Below, piece by piece: positions 41,228 to 50,524 of a stretch of 50,538 nt of DNA. The stretch spans positions 1 to 50,538 of the forward strand of contig JBAVTG010000048.1 in NCBI GenBank assembly GCA_049696015.1. The letters are read 5' to 3'. Numbering within the stretch: the stretch's first letter is position 1; each line of letters opens with the position of its first letter. A program made the translations under genes and the position numbers. Under the pieces are notes generated by a model. The model did not search any database, had not been told where the DNA came from, and saw only the letters and a program-made list of their open reading frames with translations. This DNA comes from JANMEX01 sp049696015 (GTDB taxonomy: Bacteria; Pseudomonadota; Alphaproteobacteria; Rhizobiales; Rhizobiaceae).

Positions 41228-42731
41228 TCTTGGGACCGTTTTTCAGACGCTGATACTCTTCCAAGACCGGATCAAGGTAGAGCTTGGAGAAATCCAAATC
41301 CCGGCGCACCATGACAATGATCCTCTCGCCCTGGCGCACATGAATCGTCGGCGGCACATTGATGTTGGACCGCAAAGCTTCGTTTGCCATTTGCTGCAGG
41401 GATTGCGAGGCAGTCTGAGCGCCTATCTGTCTTGCATTGGTCTGGCTGGTATTGCCTTCAGTCGTTGTGGTGATAATCGCGCCGGTGATCGGGTCTACCG
41501 TCGATATGGTGACGGAGGGAATCTGCGGCGGCTGACCGAGCGCAGCAACGTATTGCGACACGCCGCCAATGACGGTCAAAAGGAACGCGCTGCCGAAGCG
41601 CTGTATTGTTTTGCGGTCAACCTTGCCGGTCATGCCGGAACGTCCCAACGCGTCAGTGCCGACCGATCCGAGCAGAACCGAAACGCCGTCCGGCGTGATA
41701 ACGCGGTTCCATGCAATCAAAATGCGGGTCTGGCCTGTGGCAATGCCCGACGAATATTCGCCAATCAGGCGAGACCCTTTCGGGATCAAGATGCGTCCTC
41801 CGTCGAGTGACCAGACGTCCTGAGAGACCACGCCGCGGACATTTCCAGGAAGGTCAGAATTGATCGCGCTTTCCAAGACGCCGTGAATGATTGCGCCTTG
41901 TGTGATCATCGCGTCTGGACGGGCGAGCTTGCCGGCAATGACTGTGTCAACGCCCTGCTTGGCTTGCTGGTCGAGAAATTTCATGTTGCCGTTGCGGCTT
42001 ATTTCCTGGGCTTGAGCAAAGCTTGAAGACGGATCGAGCGTTGACGCGGGAGACGGCGAAAATTCCGACCCGTCACCAATGGCATTGGTTGTTTCGGCTG
42101 ACACCGGCTCAGTTGGGTTTTGCGCCCCGCCGCCGGCCGCAGCGTCGGTGCCGTCAAACGCCACCAAAGCTGACTTCAGCCGCTCTTGCCGCTCTTGTTC
42201 CTGCGCTTCCGCCAAGGCCCTCAATCTCTCAGCTTCCGCCTCCCGCAATGCCCGAAGCCGCGCGATTTCTTCGCTGTTGTCCGGAGCCGCCTCAGCCAGC
42301 GGCTCCTGCCCGACGGATAGTGGCGAAGCCGGTGGCATTGGCGCTTCCATCGGCGGAATCTGAGCCTTGATTTCAGACTGCGGCGTCTGCGGGATTGCCG
42401 GCGTGATGATCGGCGGAGGCGGTGCCACGGGGAGCTGCGGTTCAATTTTCACCACATTGTCCTGACTGGGCGCAGACGGTTCCTGCGTTCTGGGCGGCAC
42501 GACCGGGGGGAGGGCGGTGGACGTGGAGAAATTCTCGCTGTCAGGGTCTGTGAGAAGTTTCGGCGCGCCGGTGTCCAGCGTGGCGAAGTAGGCGACGCCC
42601 AATCCTGCAAGTCCAAGAGCGGCCCATGCGAAAGGCGGGATTGGCCGCTTGCCAGCCGAATCTAATTTTCGATTGGCGCGAAAGTCAGTGGTGGCAGCCA
42701 GATCGGCATAGTCACGCGGTTCCAAAGCCAT
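41214..42731 (-). CDS. virB10: Type IV secretion channel protein VirB10
   Basis: The 505-residue protein has one N-terminal membrane segment (PPFAWAALGLAGLGVAYFAT) and then a long proline-rich periplasmic stretch (about residues 70-150). A helical segment rich in E, R and A follows at about 150-200. The C-terminal half is the TrbI/VirB10 domain (ILIPKGSRLIGEYSSGIATG). It bridges inner and outer membranes and senses ATP use by VirD4 and VirB11. Confidence 0.94.
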   Translation of the reverse strand: MALEPRDYADLAATTDFRANRKLDSAGKRPIPPFAWAALGLAGLGVAYFATLDTGAPKLLTDPDSENFSTSTALPPVVPPRTQEPSAPSQDNVVKIEPQLPVAPPPPIITPAIPQTPQSEIKAQIPPMEAPMPPASPLSVGQEPLAEAAPDNSEEIARLRALREAEAERLRALAEAQEQERQERLKSALVAFDGTDAAAGGGAQNPTEPVSAETTNAIGDGSEFSPSPASTLDPSSSFAQAQEISRNGNMKFLDQQAKQGVDTVIAGKLARPDAMITQGAIIHGVLESAINSDLPGNVRGVVSQDVWSLDGGRILIPKGSRLIGEYSSGIATGQTRILIAWNRVITPDGVSVLLGSVGTDALGRSGMTGKVDRKTIQRFGSAFLLTVIGGVSQYVAALGQPPQIPSVTISTVDPITGAIITTTTEGNTSQTNARQIGAQTASQSLQQMANEALRSNINVPPTIHVRQGERIIVMVRRDLDFSKLYLDPVLEEYQRLKNGPKNVYK

Positions 42732-42732
42732 T

Positions 42733-43581
42733 TCAGTTTAACTCCGGTGTTTCGCCGGACGCATTGGCGTTGGGCGCCGATGATGGTCCGGACAATTTTT
42801 TTGGGGCGACGAAACCGTCGGCGGACGGATACGGCGACCGTCTGCCGGAACGAAGATTGAAAACGCAGGTCACTTCATTGCCGTTGCGCAGCGTCCATTG
42901 TCGCTTCACGCCGTCCACCACAATGAATTCCTGTTCGCGACGCGAGTTCACAAGTGTTTCATTGCGTTTGCCGTCGACCATAAAGATCGCGGGCGCATCG
43001 CCATTGAACTTGAAGAAAGTCTTCACGCCGTCATCAAACACAACGGCAGGCGCGGAACTGTCGCTGCCCTTGTAGGCATAATCCGTGTTCATATTGGCGA
43101 TGTCGAGATTATTCAGATTGGGATTTTGCACATTCTGCTTGGCCTGAGCAAAGAGCTTGGCGTCATATTCGTCTTCCGGATAGAGAAACCGCACCTTGTA
43201 AATAGCTTCCTTTTTAGCGCCACCAACGACTGAAGCCAGGTCAAACGTGTAGATACGTTTGTTGGTGATCACGTCCATGTTGGTGTCGGCATTCTTGGCG
43301 ACAGGTTTGATGAAAATCACATTTTTGGCTTTGTTCGGAACGACCTGCCAAGCGGCAGTGTCGCCGAGGGTGATCGTTTCAATGGTTTCGCCTTGGCCAA
43401 ACGTGATCATCAATGCGATGCCGTAATTGGCTCTGATCTTCACCACGTCGTCGCTGTGGTAAATCACCGTGCGTATGCGCGGATCATAACTGCCGGGCTT
43501 CGGCGCGCGCTCGGCAAGCGCCGGAGCGGCAAGAAGCTGCGCTGCGATGCAGACAGCGAATAATTGTCTGATTTGCCGCAT
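42733..43581 (-). CDS. virB9: Type IV secretion outer-membrane complex protein VirB9
   Basis: I chose the ATG at 43581, one base after the virB8 stop, which gives a signal peptide (RQIRQLFAVCIAAQLLAAPA); the product is 282 residues. The N-terminal domain (DPRIRTVIYHSDDVVKIRAN) and the C-terminal one (VFDDGVKTFFKFNGDAPAIF) are characteristic of VirB9/CagX, part of the core channel in the outer membrane. Confidence 0.93.
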   Translation of the reverse strand: MRQIRQLFAVCIAAQLLAAPALAERAPKPGSYDPRIRTVIYHSDDVVKIRANYGIALMITFGQGETIETITLGDTAAWQVVPNKAKNVIFIKPVAKNADTNMDVITNKRIYTFDLASVVGGAKKEAIYKVRFLYPEDEYDAKLFAQAKQNVQNPNLNNLDIANMNTDYAYKGSDSSAPAVVFDDGVKTFFKFNGDAPAIFMVDGKRNETLVNSRREQEFIVVDGVKRQWTLRNGNEVTCVFNLRSGRRSPYPSADGFVAPKKLSGPSSAPNANASGETPELN

Positions 43582-43582
43582 C

Positions 43583-44317
43583 CTAGCTTTTCCCGCCCAT
43601 GACTTCATCTGCCGTAACGGTCTTTTGGTCGCGCCTGTATTCGAAGACTTGGAAGCCCAGTGGATTGTCGAAACGCCATTCGTTGCGCATTTCACCGCGG
43701 CTGTATTTGAAACGGACGATCGAGACCCATTCCGCGCGGCTGATCTGCTGATCGTCGCGCCGGACAGTGGCGAAGTTCACTTGGGCGGTGCGCTCGTTGA
43801 GGAGCGAGACTGATTTGATTTCAACATTGATCCGCGCCGTGCGGCCGAGCTTCTTTTGCTGCGCGTCGGGGTTCGCATCTGAGTAAAGCGTTTGATAATC
43901 CGTTGCCGCCAGTCCAGTGGAGAGCAGGTTGGTCAGCTGATAGTCGCGCCCAAGACCATTATAATCATAGGTTTCGCGGGCAATGATGAAGCGAACCACA
44001 TTGGCCTGCGTGACGGCGGCATCCTCAGACAAGTCGCCGGGCTTCAGCGCCCGCGCGATTTCAAGATAGCCGGTGCTTTTGTCGACGGTGATGATGTAAG
44101 GTTCGTATTTCTGCAAAGGCAGAAGAAACACATAGCCTGTTGCCAGAAGCAGCGCCGTCAGCGTTGAAAAGCCGGCGATCGTCCAAGCGATGCGCGAGGA
44201 GATTATTGCGCGCCGGTAAATCTGCGATTCCCATTTAATCCCTTGCTGGTAATAATCCTGCAAGGCGGAATCCCCGTTTGCGGCGGCCTCGGCGGCCACC
44301 TTCTTTTTACCAAACAT
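43583..44317 (-). CDS. virB8: Type IV secretion inner-membrane protein VirB8
   Basis: The 244-residue protein has a short cytoplasmic N-terminus, one membrane segment (IAGFSTLTALLLATGYVFLL) and a periplasmic NTF2-like domain with the family features YIITVDKSTGYLE, FIIARETYDYNGL and INVEIKSVSLL. VirB8 nucleates channel assembly. Confidence 0.93.
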   Translation of the reverse strand: MFGKKKVAAEAAANGDSALQDYYQQGIKWESQIYRRAIISSRIAWTIAGFSTLTALLLATGYVFLLPLQKYEPYIITVDKSTGYLEIARALKPGDLSEDAAVTQANVVRFIIARETYDYNGLGRDYQLTNLLSTGLAATDYQTLYSDANPDAQQKKLGRTARINVEIKSVSLLNERTAQVNFATVRRDDQQISRAEWVSIVRFKYSRGEMRNEWRFDNPLGFQVFEYRRDQKTVTADEVMGGKS

Positions 44318-44329
44318 ATGGCGCCCCTG

Positions 44330-45355
44330 TTAAGACGTTCGGTTGCTTTGCACCGCGTGGACAATGGAAGCCGCAGCGGAGCTTAAATGTTGTTCTTGGC
44401 GCAATGTGCGCGTTTCTCTATTTTGGGAATCCGCCAAGCTGGCCCGGCGGTTTTGACGGTGGGCCAGTTTTCCCTTGACAGCTGAACCAAGCCTTGCAGC
44501 GTTGTTGAACGCGGTGCGCTCGCCCATATTCATACCGATCCCGCCAGCCACCATCGCGGAAAGCGTCGGTATCTGGACGAACACCAGACAGCCGAGAAAC
44601 ATAAAAAATAGGAACGGGGCGATCTCGGACAGGCCAAGCGTGGCGTCGCCGGCAGTTGCGCGCAGTGATTCAACGGCGGCCGCCGACAAGCCAAGGAAAA
44701 AGCCAACAACCGCGTAGGACATGATGAGAGCTATGCCGACATAAAACAGCGCGTTGATATAGGATTTGAAGTAGCTGCGCGTCCAATCGAACACGGCGGC
44801 GAAAATGAACACCGGCGCGATGGCGAGCAGGATGTAAGCGAAGATCTTGGCCATGGCGACAATGAAAAAGGCGGAAATCACAAAGGCCATTGTGCCGACC
44901 GCTACAAAAGTGGCGAGAACCGCAGGCGCCACCGAAAACATGCCGCCCTTGGCCCATATCGTGCGCACCGCTTCCCAGCCCGCGTCCCAAGCGCGCTGCA
45001 GGCCGGCGGATGGCGTTCCGCCAGCCCCGCCAAGCGCCGCGTCGAAACCCGAAAACAGGATTGTGCCGACCTGTTCGGGAAACTTCAGAACGATGTCGTA
45101 GAAGAACGTCTGAAAGATCGGCCAGCTGGTCAGGACGGCGACAATCAGCACGATGTAGAACAATTGCTGGAACATCGCGGCAAACGAAAAATTCGCCATG
45201 CCCAGCATGCCCCTGATCCCATACCAAGCAACCGAGATTCCGAACAGAATCTTGGCGCTGACCAGCACCGGCGCGGCAAGCGCCTGATAGGCGGTCTGCA
45301 CATAGCCGGAGCCTGCAGATTCAAGGCTGGTCATGACGGTTTCAATCAGCGCCAT
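44330..45355 (-). CDS. virB6: Type IV secretion polytopic membrane protein VirB6
   Basis: The 341-residue protein has five to six membrane segments, including FAAMFQQLFYIVLIVAVLTS, VAPAVLATFVAVGTMAFVI and AYILLAIAPVFIFAAVF. The central segment with a conserved W (FDWTRSYFKSYINALFYVG) is typical of VirB6/TrbL. It forms part of the inner-membrane DNA passage. The C-terminal 60 residues are basic and cytoplasmic. Confidence 0.92.
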   Translation of the reverse strand: MALIETVMTSLESAGSGYVQTAYQALAAPVLVSAKILFGISVAWYGIRGMLGMANFSFAAMFQQLFYIVLIVAVLTSWPIFQTFFYDIVLKFPEQVGTILFSGFDAALGGAGGTPSAGLQRAWDAGWEAVRTIWAKGGMFSVAPAVLATFVAVGTMAFVISAFFIVAMAKIFAYILLAIAPVFIFAAVFDWTRSYFKSYINALFYVGIALIMSYAVVGFFLGLSAAAVESLRATAGDATLGLSEIAPFLFFMFLGCLVFVQIPTLSAMVAGGIGMNMGERTAFNNAARLGSAVKGKLAHRQNRRASLADSQNRETRTLRQEQHLSSAAASIVHAVQSNRTS

Positions 45356-45362
45356 CTGAGCG

Positions 45363-45575
45363 TCACTTGCTCCTGTTCAGGGGTTTGAGCGGCCCGCAAT
45401 CATCGCCGTCCAGCGCCGTGAAGGCGTTGGTCTGGACGGCGCGTCGAGCGGGGGCATAGGCGGAAAGAGACGGCACCGACCTGTCAGAGCAAGGCGCTTT
45501 CAGATCCTTCACCGCGCAGCCACCCAACATCGAGGCCATGCCCAACAGGGCAATTGTTATTTTATTTCGGGTCAT
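45363..45575 (-). CDS. Small lipoprotein in VirB7/entry-exclusion position
   Basis: I chose the ATG at 45575 because it creates a lipoprotein signal (RNKITIALLGMASMLGGC) with the lipidated cysteine at residue 19; the product is 70 residues. Two further cysteines are present (APCSDRS and DDCGPLK). Position between virB5-like and virB6 fits VirB7 or a TrbK/EexN-type entry-exclusion lipoprotein; sequence alone does not decide. It overlaps the previous gene by 14 bases. Confidence 0.68.
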   Translation of the reverse strand: MTRNKITIALLGMASMLGGCAVKDLKAPCSDRSVPSLSAYAPARRAVQTNAFTALDGDDCGPLKPLNRSK

Positions 45576-46278
45576 ATTCGAGGAGTTCCATTCCACCGGT
45601 TTCCTCCGCCAGCCGCTTCATCAATTTGGCCTGCTCGGCAGCGCCAAGCGCTGTGATCGCGCCAATCGCCTCATTCATGGTCTGCGCCTGTTGCAACGAG
45701 ACCATGGAGTTCATGGCGACCGCGCCCTTGATGTCGGTTTCCTGGCCGATTTTGCTGCCGACGGACTGAAAGGCACTTGACCGGCTTGCGACCGCGCTTT
45801 GCGATCCGGACACAATGCCGGCGAGCGAGGTTGCCGTGTTGACAAGGCCTTCATAGCCGGCCTGGTTGGATGTTTTTTCTGTGCCTTCGGCAAAGGTTTT
45901 CAGCTCTTTCACAAACTTCATGCCGTTGATGACGGTAGCGGCGATTTGCTGGAATTCGCTCGGCAGCGATCCAAAGTTCATGCCGCCCCCGCCAAGCACA
46001 TCGGAGAATTTCGGCGCTTCGCCAAACTTGAAGCCGCCACCGAGCGCTGAACCTTGAGCCTGATTGCCGTCAGTGCGGTTTCCCGTCACTGCTTCCAGGA
46101 TTTCCTTGGTCTGCTCCTCAATCTTTTTGTCCGACTTCAAAATATCGTCAGTGTTCTTGGTGATCGCGCGCGTTTGCGTATGCACCCTTGAATCATACAC
46201 CGGCACGTCCGCAAAGGACGCGGCTGTCATCATGCCAAACATGCCGGCGGCAGTCAGTAAGAGGGGATTGCGGTTCAT
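45562..46278 (-). CDS. VirB5/TrbJ-like pilus-associated protein
   Basis: I chose the ATG at 46278, with AAAGGAGACGATCA before it; the product is 238 residues. A signal peptide (NRNPLLLTAAGMFGMMTAAS) precedes a helical mature part with a glycine-rich middle (LGGGFKFGEAPKFSDVLGGG). The helical ends (TKNTDDILKSDKKIEEQTKE, MVSLQQAQTMNEAIGAITAL) and gene order point to the VirB5 family, minor pilus components at the tip. Confidence 0.75.
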   Translation of the reverse strand: MNRNPLLLTAAGMFGMMTAASFADVPVYDSRVHTQTRAITKNTDDILKSDKKIEEQTKEILEAVTGNRTDGNQAQGSALGGGFKFGEAPKFSDVLGGGGMNFGSLPSEFQQIAATVINGMKFVKELKTFAEGTEKTSNQAGYEGLVNTATSLAGIVSGSQSAVASRSSAFQSVGSKIGQETDIKGAVAMNSMVSLQQAQTMNEAIGAITALGAAEQAKLMKRLAEETGGMELLEYDPK

Positions 46279-46298
46279 TGATCGTCTCCTTTCAGTGA

Positions 46299-47477
46299 TT
46301 AGTCGAGCAGGGATTGAATGCGCTGAATTTCCGCTTGATTGGCGGCTGCCGCGTTCGAGGCCGAGGCGCCGCCGCCGGTGAGCTCGATCCGGGCTGGTTC
46401 TGAGATTTCCGCCCATCGCCAGGTTCCATCCGCGCCAAGAATCTTCCAGCGCCGCTCCGCCGCGTCCCAGACAACTTGAACGTCGTCGGGACGGCGCACC
46501 GGTTCAGGGGTTGGCGTGTAAATGGCCGTCCCTTCCGATTCGTCGGACAGGTCCAGCGAGGCTGCAAGCATTTTGAACTGGGCAAGCAGCGCCAATGCCT
46601 CGATCACGCCATTGGTCGCATCGGCATTGAGCAAGCGGATTTTGGAATTGGTGTTCCATTCCTGCCGTTCATTGTCGAACTGACCGATATTCTCGCCTTC
46701 CTCCTGCATGCGCTGCAACCGCGTCGCCTGGTCGTCCTGCATGCTGGCCAATCCGGCAGCGCCGGACAAAAGACCGTTGCTCGCCAGCTGATCACCGGCA
46801 AAGCGGCCGCCATAGCCGTTCATGGCGTTGCCGAAATAGGGATTCCATTTCTTGGTGACGGTCTCGGCGTAATTCAGCGTCTTCGGCCACCCTTTGGGGA
46901 TCGCCAGATTATTGCGCCAAACGCTTGATTCGTAACCAGCATGATAGCCGCCGGCGATATGATATTTCGAGCCGTTGGCGACCTTGGCGCCCTCGGCAAG
47001 GTAGAGACACCCGGCCATGATGTTATGGTCTTCGTTGGTGCCATTGTAGAAGCCCAAACCGTGCTCACGAAACATGCGCCTTCCGGTGGACGGCAACACC
47101 TGCATGACGCCTTCGGCGCGCTGGCCGCCGGAATGCGGCGTCGTCGGCGCCTTGCAATTCTGATTGAACCGGCTCTCCTGATAGGCGATCGACAGGCCAA
47201 AAGCGGGATCGACGCCGACGGATCTGCAGGTGTTGGCTATTTTGGACGCGACATCCGCACGCTGCTTGAGCGCGTTTTCCGGCGTGATGCGCCAAGAGCA
47301 AGACACGCCCTTGGTGCTTTGTGACGTGCCCTTCTGGGTTTTTACAGTATCGAGCCAATGATTGTTGGCGCCTGTATGTTCAGTGCGGTTGCGGCGGTCC
47401 TTGACCGGCACATCGGCATATGCCGCTAAGGGCGTCATCACTGAGGCGAGCAAGCATAGTCTTACAATGCGCTGCAT
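46299..47477 (-). CDS. virB1: Lytic transglycosylase, VirB1-like
   Basis: The 392-residue protein has a signal peptide (QRIVRLCLLASVMTPLAAYA) and an SLT domain at about residues 75-190. The catalytic glutamate is in SIAYQESRFNQNC, followed by GVMQVLPST and NIMAGCLYLAEG. It opens the peptidoglycan for channel assembly. The C-terminal 200 residues are unassigned, with a helical region. In this operon it sits after virB4 rather than first, which differs from the Agrobacterium order. Confidence 0.88.
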   Translation of the reverse strand: MQRIVRLCLLASVMTPLAAYADVPVKDRRNRTEHTGANNHWLDTVKTQKGTSQSTKGVSCSWRITPENALKQRADVASKIANTCRSVGVDPAFGLSIAYQESRFNQNCKAPTTPHSGGQRAEGVMQVLPSTGRRMFREHGLGFYNGTNEDHNIMAGCLYLAEGAKVANGSKYHIAGGYHAGYESSVWRNNLAIPKGWPKTLNYAETVTKKWNPYFGNAMNGYGGRFAGDQLASNGLLSGAAGLASMQDDQATRLQRMQEEGENIGQFDNERQEWNTNSKIRLLNADATNGVIEALALLAQFKMLAASLDLSDESEGTAIYTPTPEPVRRPDDVQVVWDAAERRWKILGADGTWRWAEISEPARIELTGGGASASNAAAANQAEIQRIQSLLD

Positions 47478-47486
47478 ATGGTCCTC

Positions 47487-49916
47487 CTATTCTTCGCCAG
47501 CCATGAAGGCGGGCAGCCAGGCGTCAACCTCGTGGCCAAGCGCCGCGCGCAGCCGGTCCATTTCCGCGAGACTGTCCTTGTCAGCCGACAGGACTTTCAA
47601 AATGTCAGGCATGCCCTTGAGATTGAGTCTGGCAACAACTGAATCATTGCCGTGCTTGATCAAAAACGCGCGGTCCGATTTGCTGGTCTTCAGCACCCAT
47701 TCGAACTCGGCAGCGGTCAAACGGAATTTGCCGCGGTGCACGGCCTCATCGGCGTCCGGATTGGCAAAGAAAATCTTCGTCTGGGTTTGCTGAATCAGGG
47801 TGTCAGCGTCATTGGCGCTTGTCACGTCGGAACCCGATTGTGTGCCAATGCCGATCACGCCGTTGAGCTTGCGGATGGTTTTCATCTTATCGGTGATGAA
47901 AGCGCTGAAATACGGGTCTTTGAGAAACTTCCAGCCTTCGTCGATGAAATAGGCCGCAGGCGTGCCGTCTTCCTTGAGCTTCGCCTCGCAGCGATGAAAA
48001 ATATACATCAGGACAGCCGTGCGGATGCGCGGCTGGTCCAGAACTTCGGTCATGTCGAAACCGATGATCCTGGGATCAGTGGAGAACGTGTCGACCGGAT
48101 TGTTGAACAGCCAGCCGCGCCGTTCCGGCTCGACCCATTCGTTGAACCGGCTTGCGATATCGCCCGACTTTTTGGTCCGCGCGCCCTGCAGCAAATCATA
48201 AAAGTTGGGCAGCGTGCGGTTTTCCACATCATAGCCCATGATGCGGCTGATCGATTCGCGCACGGCGTCTTCCTCTTCCGGGCTGAGCCGTTCGCGCTTT
48301 TCCTCAAGGCACATATACTGGACGAGCGAAAACAGAAATTCGCGGTCGCGCGGGGTGTTGTCGAGCTGGAATGGATTGAACCCGGTCGGCACGCCAAGCT
48401 TTAGTGTTTCATAATAACCGCCGAGCGCGCGGATCATGATTTCGCCGCCGCGGTCCTTATCGAAAAAAGCAATGTGCGGGGCAGGGGAGACGCGTTCCAA
48501 CTGCGAGATTAGAAATCCCTGCAAAACGGTCTTGCCGGTGCCGGTCGCGCCAACAATCAAGAAGTTGCCTGGCGGCCGGTCGCCGCCCTGTTCATGCAGG
48601 TTGAAGAAATAGGGTGTCAGCGAACTCGTCTCGAACAGCGATAATGGCGTCTTCCACCGAAGCTTGTTTCTCGCTCCCGATGGGTAGTTGTGGAACGATG
48701 AGAAACCACAGACTTCGAGCGAGGAAATCATCGCATTGCGGCCGACATAATCAGCATTGCCGGGCAGCTGCGCCCAGTAACAATTTTCCTGGTTTACGTC
48801 CTCGCGAACAGGAACAATGCCGACTTCCGACAGTCCCGTCGCAATCTCATCAATAGCGCGTTCCATCAAGTTGGGATCGCGCGCCAGGCACATCACCGAC
48901 AAATGATGGTCGCCATAGGTGGCCGCGCCGCCCATCAGGCGGTCTTTTGCATCTCGCACACCGTCCGCGACGGCCGTGTCGCTGTCATCGCCCGCGGCCA
49001 GCTGACCGGCGCGTTTGTCGATTTCCGAGCGCGCGGCATCCCGCTCCATGACGGCAAACGACTGAGAGATGATGAATTCGCGGTTGAGCTTGAGTAACCG
49101 GTCCAACATGCCGGCCACGGCGACTGGCGGATATTCCTTGATCGACAACATGGCGGCGAACCAGCTGTCGAAGCGGCTGCGACCCTGCAGCACGAAAGCG
49201 CGGCGCTCGAAAATGGGCCGATGTGTCGGCAAAAAGCTGTCCAAACCCATCCGGGGCAGGGGCATCGGATTGTCGTGGGGGCCGTTCAGAAGCTGTGACA
49301 GGAACTCACAAATCTCGGAGTAGAAGCAGCCGTCACGTTCGACGACTGTCAGAATCTGCGCGCCATACGCGCCGAATTGCTCCTTGAACCGGCTCAGCAC
49401 TTCCTTCAGGTCGCCGACGCGCTCCGTTTCGAGGTCGCTCTGGACAGATTGCCCTGCGGCGCCCCGGGTAAAGTTGATGACATTCTCGATCACGCCCATC
49501 CGCCCGCCCGCCGGCTTGCGCACAACCGTCAGATAAATTTCATTGGTGAACATCGTCCGCTCACGCAACACGTCGAAATACCGGTCGTTGACGAGTTTGG
49601 AGAAGCCGGGCTTGAATTCTCCCGCAAGGTCCGGCCGGACCTGCTTGCGGATGATGTGTGAATAGATGCACCATTGCGAGGAGTTCAGCGAGCGCAAAAA
49701 CGTATTGCGCTGTTCGAGAAGGGCGTTGAGCAAGCGGTTATCCGCCGTCTGAAACGAAAAGCCGCTCATTTTGATGACGCCGATGAACTGGCCGTCCTTG
49801 GTTTTCACAATAGTGTCGGTGACATGACGGCTGTAGGGGATGTGACGCGCCGAAGGCGTCTCTTTGCGTGAGACGCCTTCGGCTTCTAGATCCCGGGCAA
49901 GCCTGTTGAAAATCAT
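47487..49916 (-). CDS. virB4: Type IV secretion ATPase VirB4
   Basis: The 809-residue protein has the CagE/TrbE/VirB4 N-terminal half and a C-terminal AAA+ domain with Walker A VGATGTGKT near residue 457. Further motifs are FFDKDRGGEIMIRALGG and Walker B AAYFIDEGWKFL near 655. VirB4 is the largest ATPase of the channel and drives pilin extraction and substrate passage. The length is typical. Confidence 0.95.
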   Translation of the reverse strand: MIFNRLARDLEAEGVSRKETPSARHIPYSRHVTDTIVKTKDGQFIGVIKMSGFSFQTADNRLLNALLEQRNTFLRSLNSSQWCIYSHIIRKQVRPDLAGEFKPGFSKLVNDRYFDVLRERTMFTNEIYLTVVRKPAGGRMGVIENVINFTRGAAGQSVQSDLETERVGDLKEVLSRFKEQFGAYGAQILTVVERDGCFYSEICEFLSQLLNGPHDNPMPLPRMGLDSFLPTHRPIFERRAFVLQGRSRFDSWFAAMLSIKEYPPVAVAGMLDRLLKLNREFIISQSFAVMERDAARSEIDKRAGQLAAGDDSDTAVADGVRDAKDRLMGGAATYGDHHLSVMCLARDPNLMERAIDEIATGLSEVGIVPVREDVNQENCYWAQLPGNADYVGRNAMISSLEVCGFSSFHNYPSGARNKLRWKTPLSLFETSSLTPYFFNLHEQGGDRPPGNFLIVGATGTGKTVLQGFLISQLERVSPAPHIAFFDKDRGGEIMIRALGGYYETLKLGVPTGFNPFQLDNTPRDREFLFSLVQYMCLEEKRERLSPEEEDAVRESISRIMGYDVENRTLPNFYDLLQGARTKKSGDIASRFNEWVEPERRGWLFNNPVDTFSTDPRIIGFDMTEVLDQPRIRTAVLMYIFHRCEAKLKEDGTPAAYFIDEGWKFLKDPYFSAFITDKMKTIRKLNGVIGIGTQSGSDVTSANDADTLIQQTQTKIFFANPDADEAVHRGKFRLTAAEFEWVLKTSKSDRAFLIKHGNDSVVARLNLKGMPDILKVLSADKDSLAEMDRLRAALGHEVDAWLPAFMAGEE

Positions 49917-49934
49917 CTGACGTTCCGATTTGAG

Positions 49935-50246
49935 TTAAGGCGCATAGGAATTTCCGCCCCAGAACCGCACATTGCGGACGGTCCAGCCCTTTTTCAGTTT
50001 CAGGAAGACGATATCGATGAAGCGGCTGTCCCAGACTTGCAGGGCATAGCCTGCGGCATGCAGGACGACGTAGCCGAGGATGATGCGCAGATCCTCCATC
50101 ATGATAAAGGCAAGACCGACGACCATGGCGCTCATCATCGCGTAGTTCAAAGGCACGCCTTTGAATGTGGTTGGCCGAGTCAGGCCAAGCACGATGGGGT
50201 AGATTTGCAGCTCAGAGTCGCGGCTATACTGGTCATATTCGGCCAT
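49935..50246 (-). CDS. virB3: Type IV secretion protein VirB3
   Basis: I chose the ATG at 50246; the product is 103 residues. It has a short soluble start, the segment LGLTRPTTFKGVPLNYAMMS (the RP-x-x-x-G-V family motif), and two membrane segments after it. VirB3 works with VirB4 in pilus assembly. It begins 2 bases after virB2. Confidence 0.9.
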   Translation of the reverse strand: MAEYDQYSRDSELQIYPIVLGLTRPTTFKGVPLNYAMMSAMVVGLAFIMMEDLRIILGYVVLHAAGYALQVWDSRFIDIVFLKLKKGWTVRNVRFWGGNSYAP

Positions 50247-50248
50247 GG

Positions 50249-50524
50249 TCAGGTGCCAGCGAAAATGTCGATGATCTGCTTGCGGCCAAATATGATTGCT
50301 GTTCCGAGCATGACCGCGCCAAACCAGAACCATGACAGCCGGTTAAACAGCGCAGCAAAGCCGGTCCCAGCCAACGCAATGCCGGCAACTGTTTTGGCAA
50401 ATGTGCCGCCGATAAAAGTGTCAAATTTCGTCGCAGCCTTGTCGATGCTTTCCAAGGTCTGGGCCATTGCCGGGTGATAGAGCAGCACGCTGACTGCCAG
50501 CGCGGTGACAAAGACCGCGATCAT
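50249..50524 (-). CDS. virB2: Type IV secretion pilin VirB2
   Basis: The 91-residue protein has a signal peptide (IAVFVTALAVSVLLYHPAMA) cleaved before QTLES and two hydrophobic segments (KTVAGIALAGTGFAALFN and WFGAVMLGTAIIFGRKQI), the layout of VirB2/TrbC pilins. It is the first visible gene of the operon; the promoter lies beyond the window edge. Confidence 0.9.
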   Translation of the reverse strand: MIAVFVTALAVSVLLYHPAMAQTLESIDKAATKFDTFIGGTFAKTVAGIALAGTGFAALFNRLSWFWFGAVMLGTAIIFGRKQIIDIFAGT

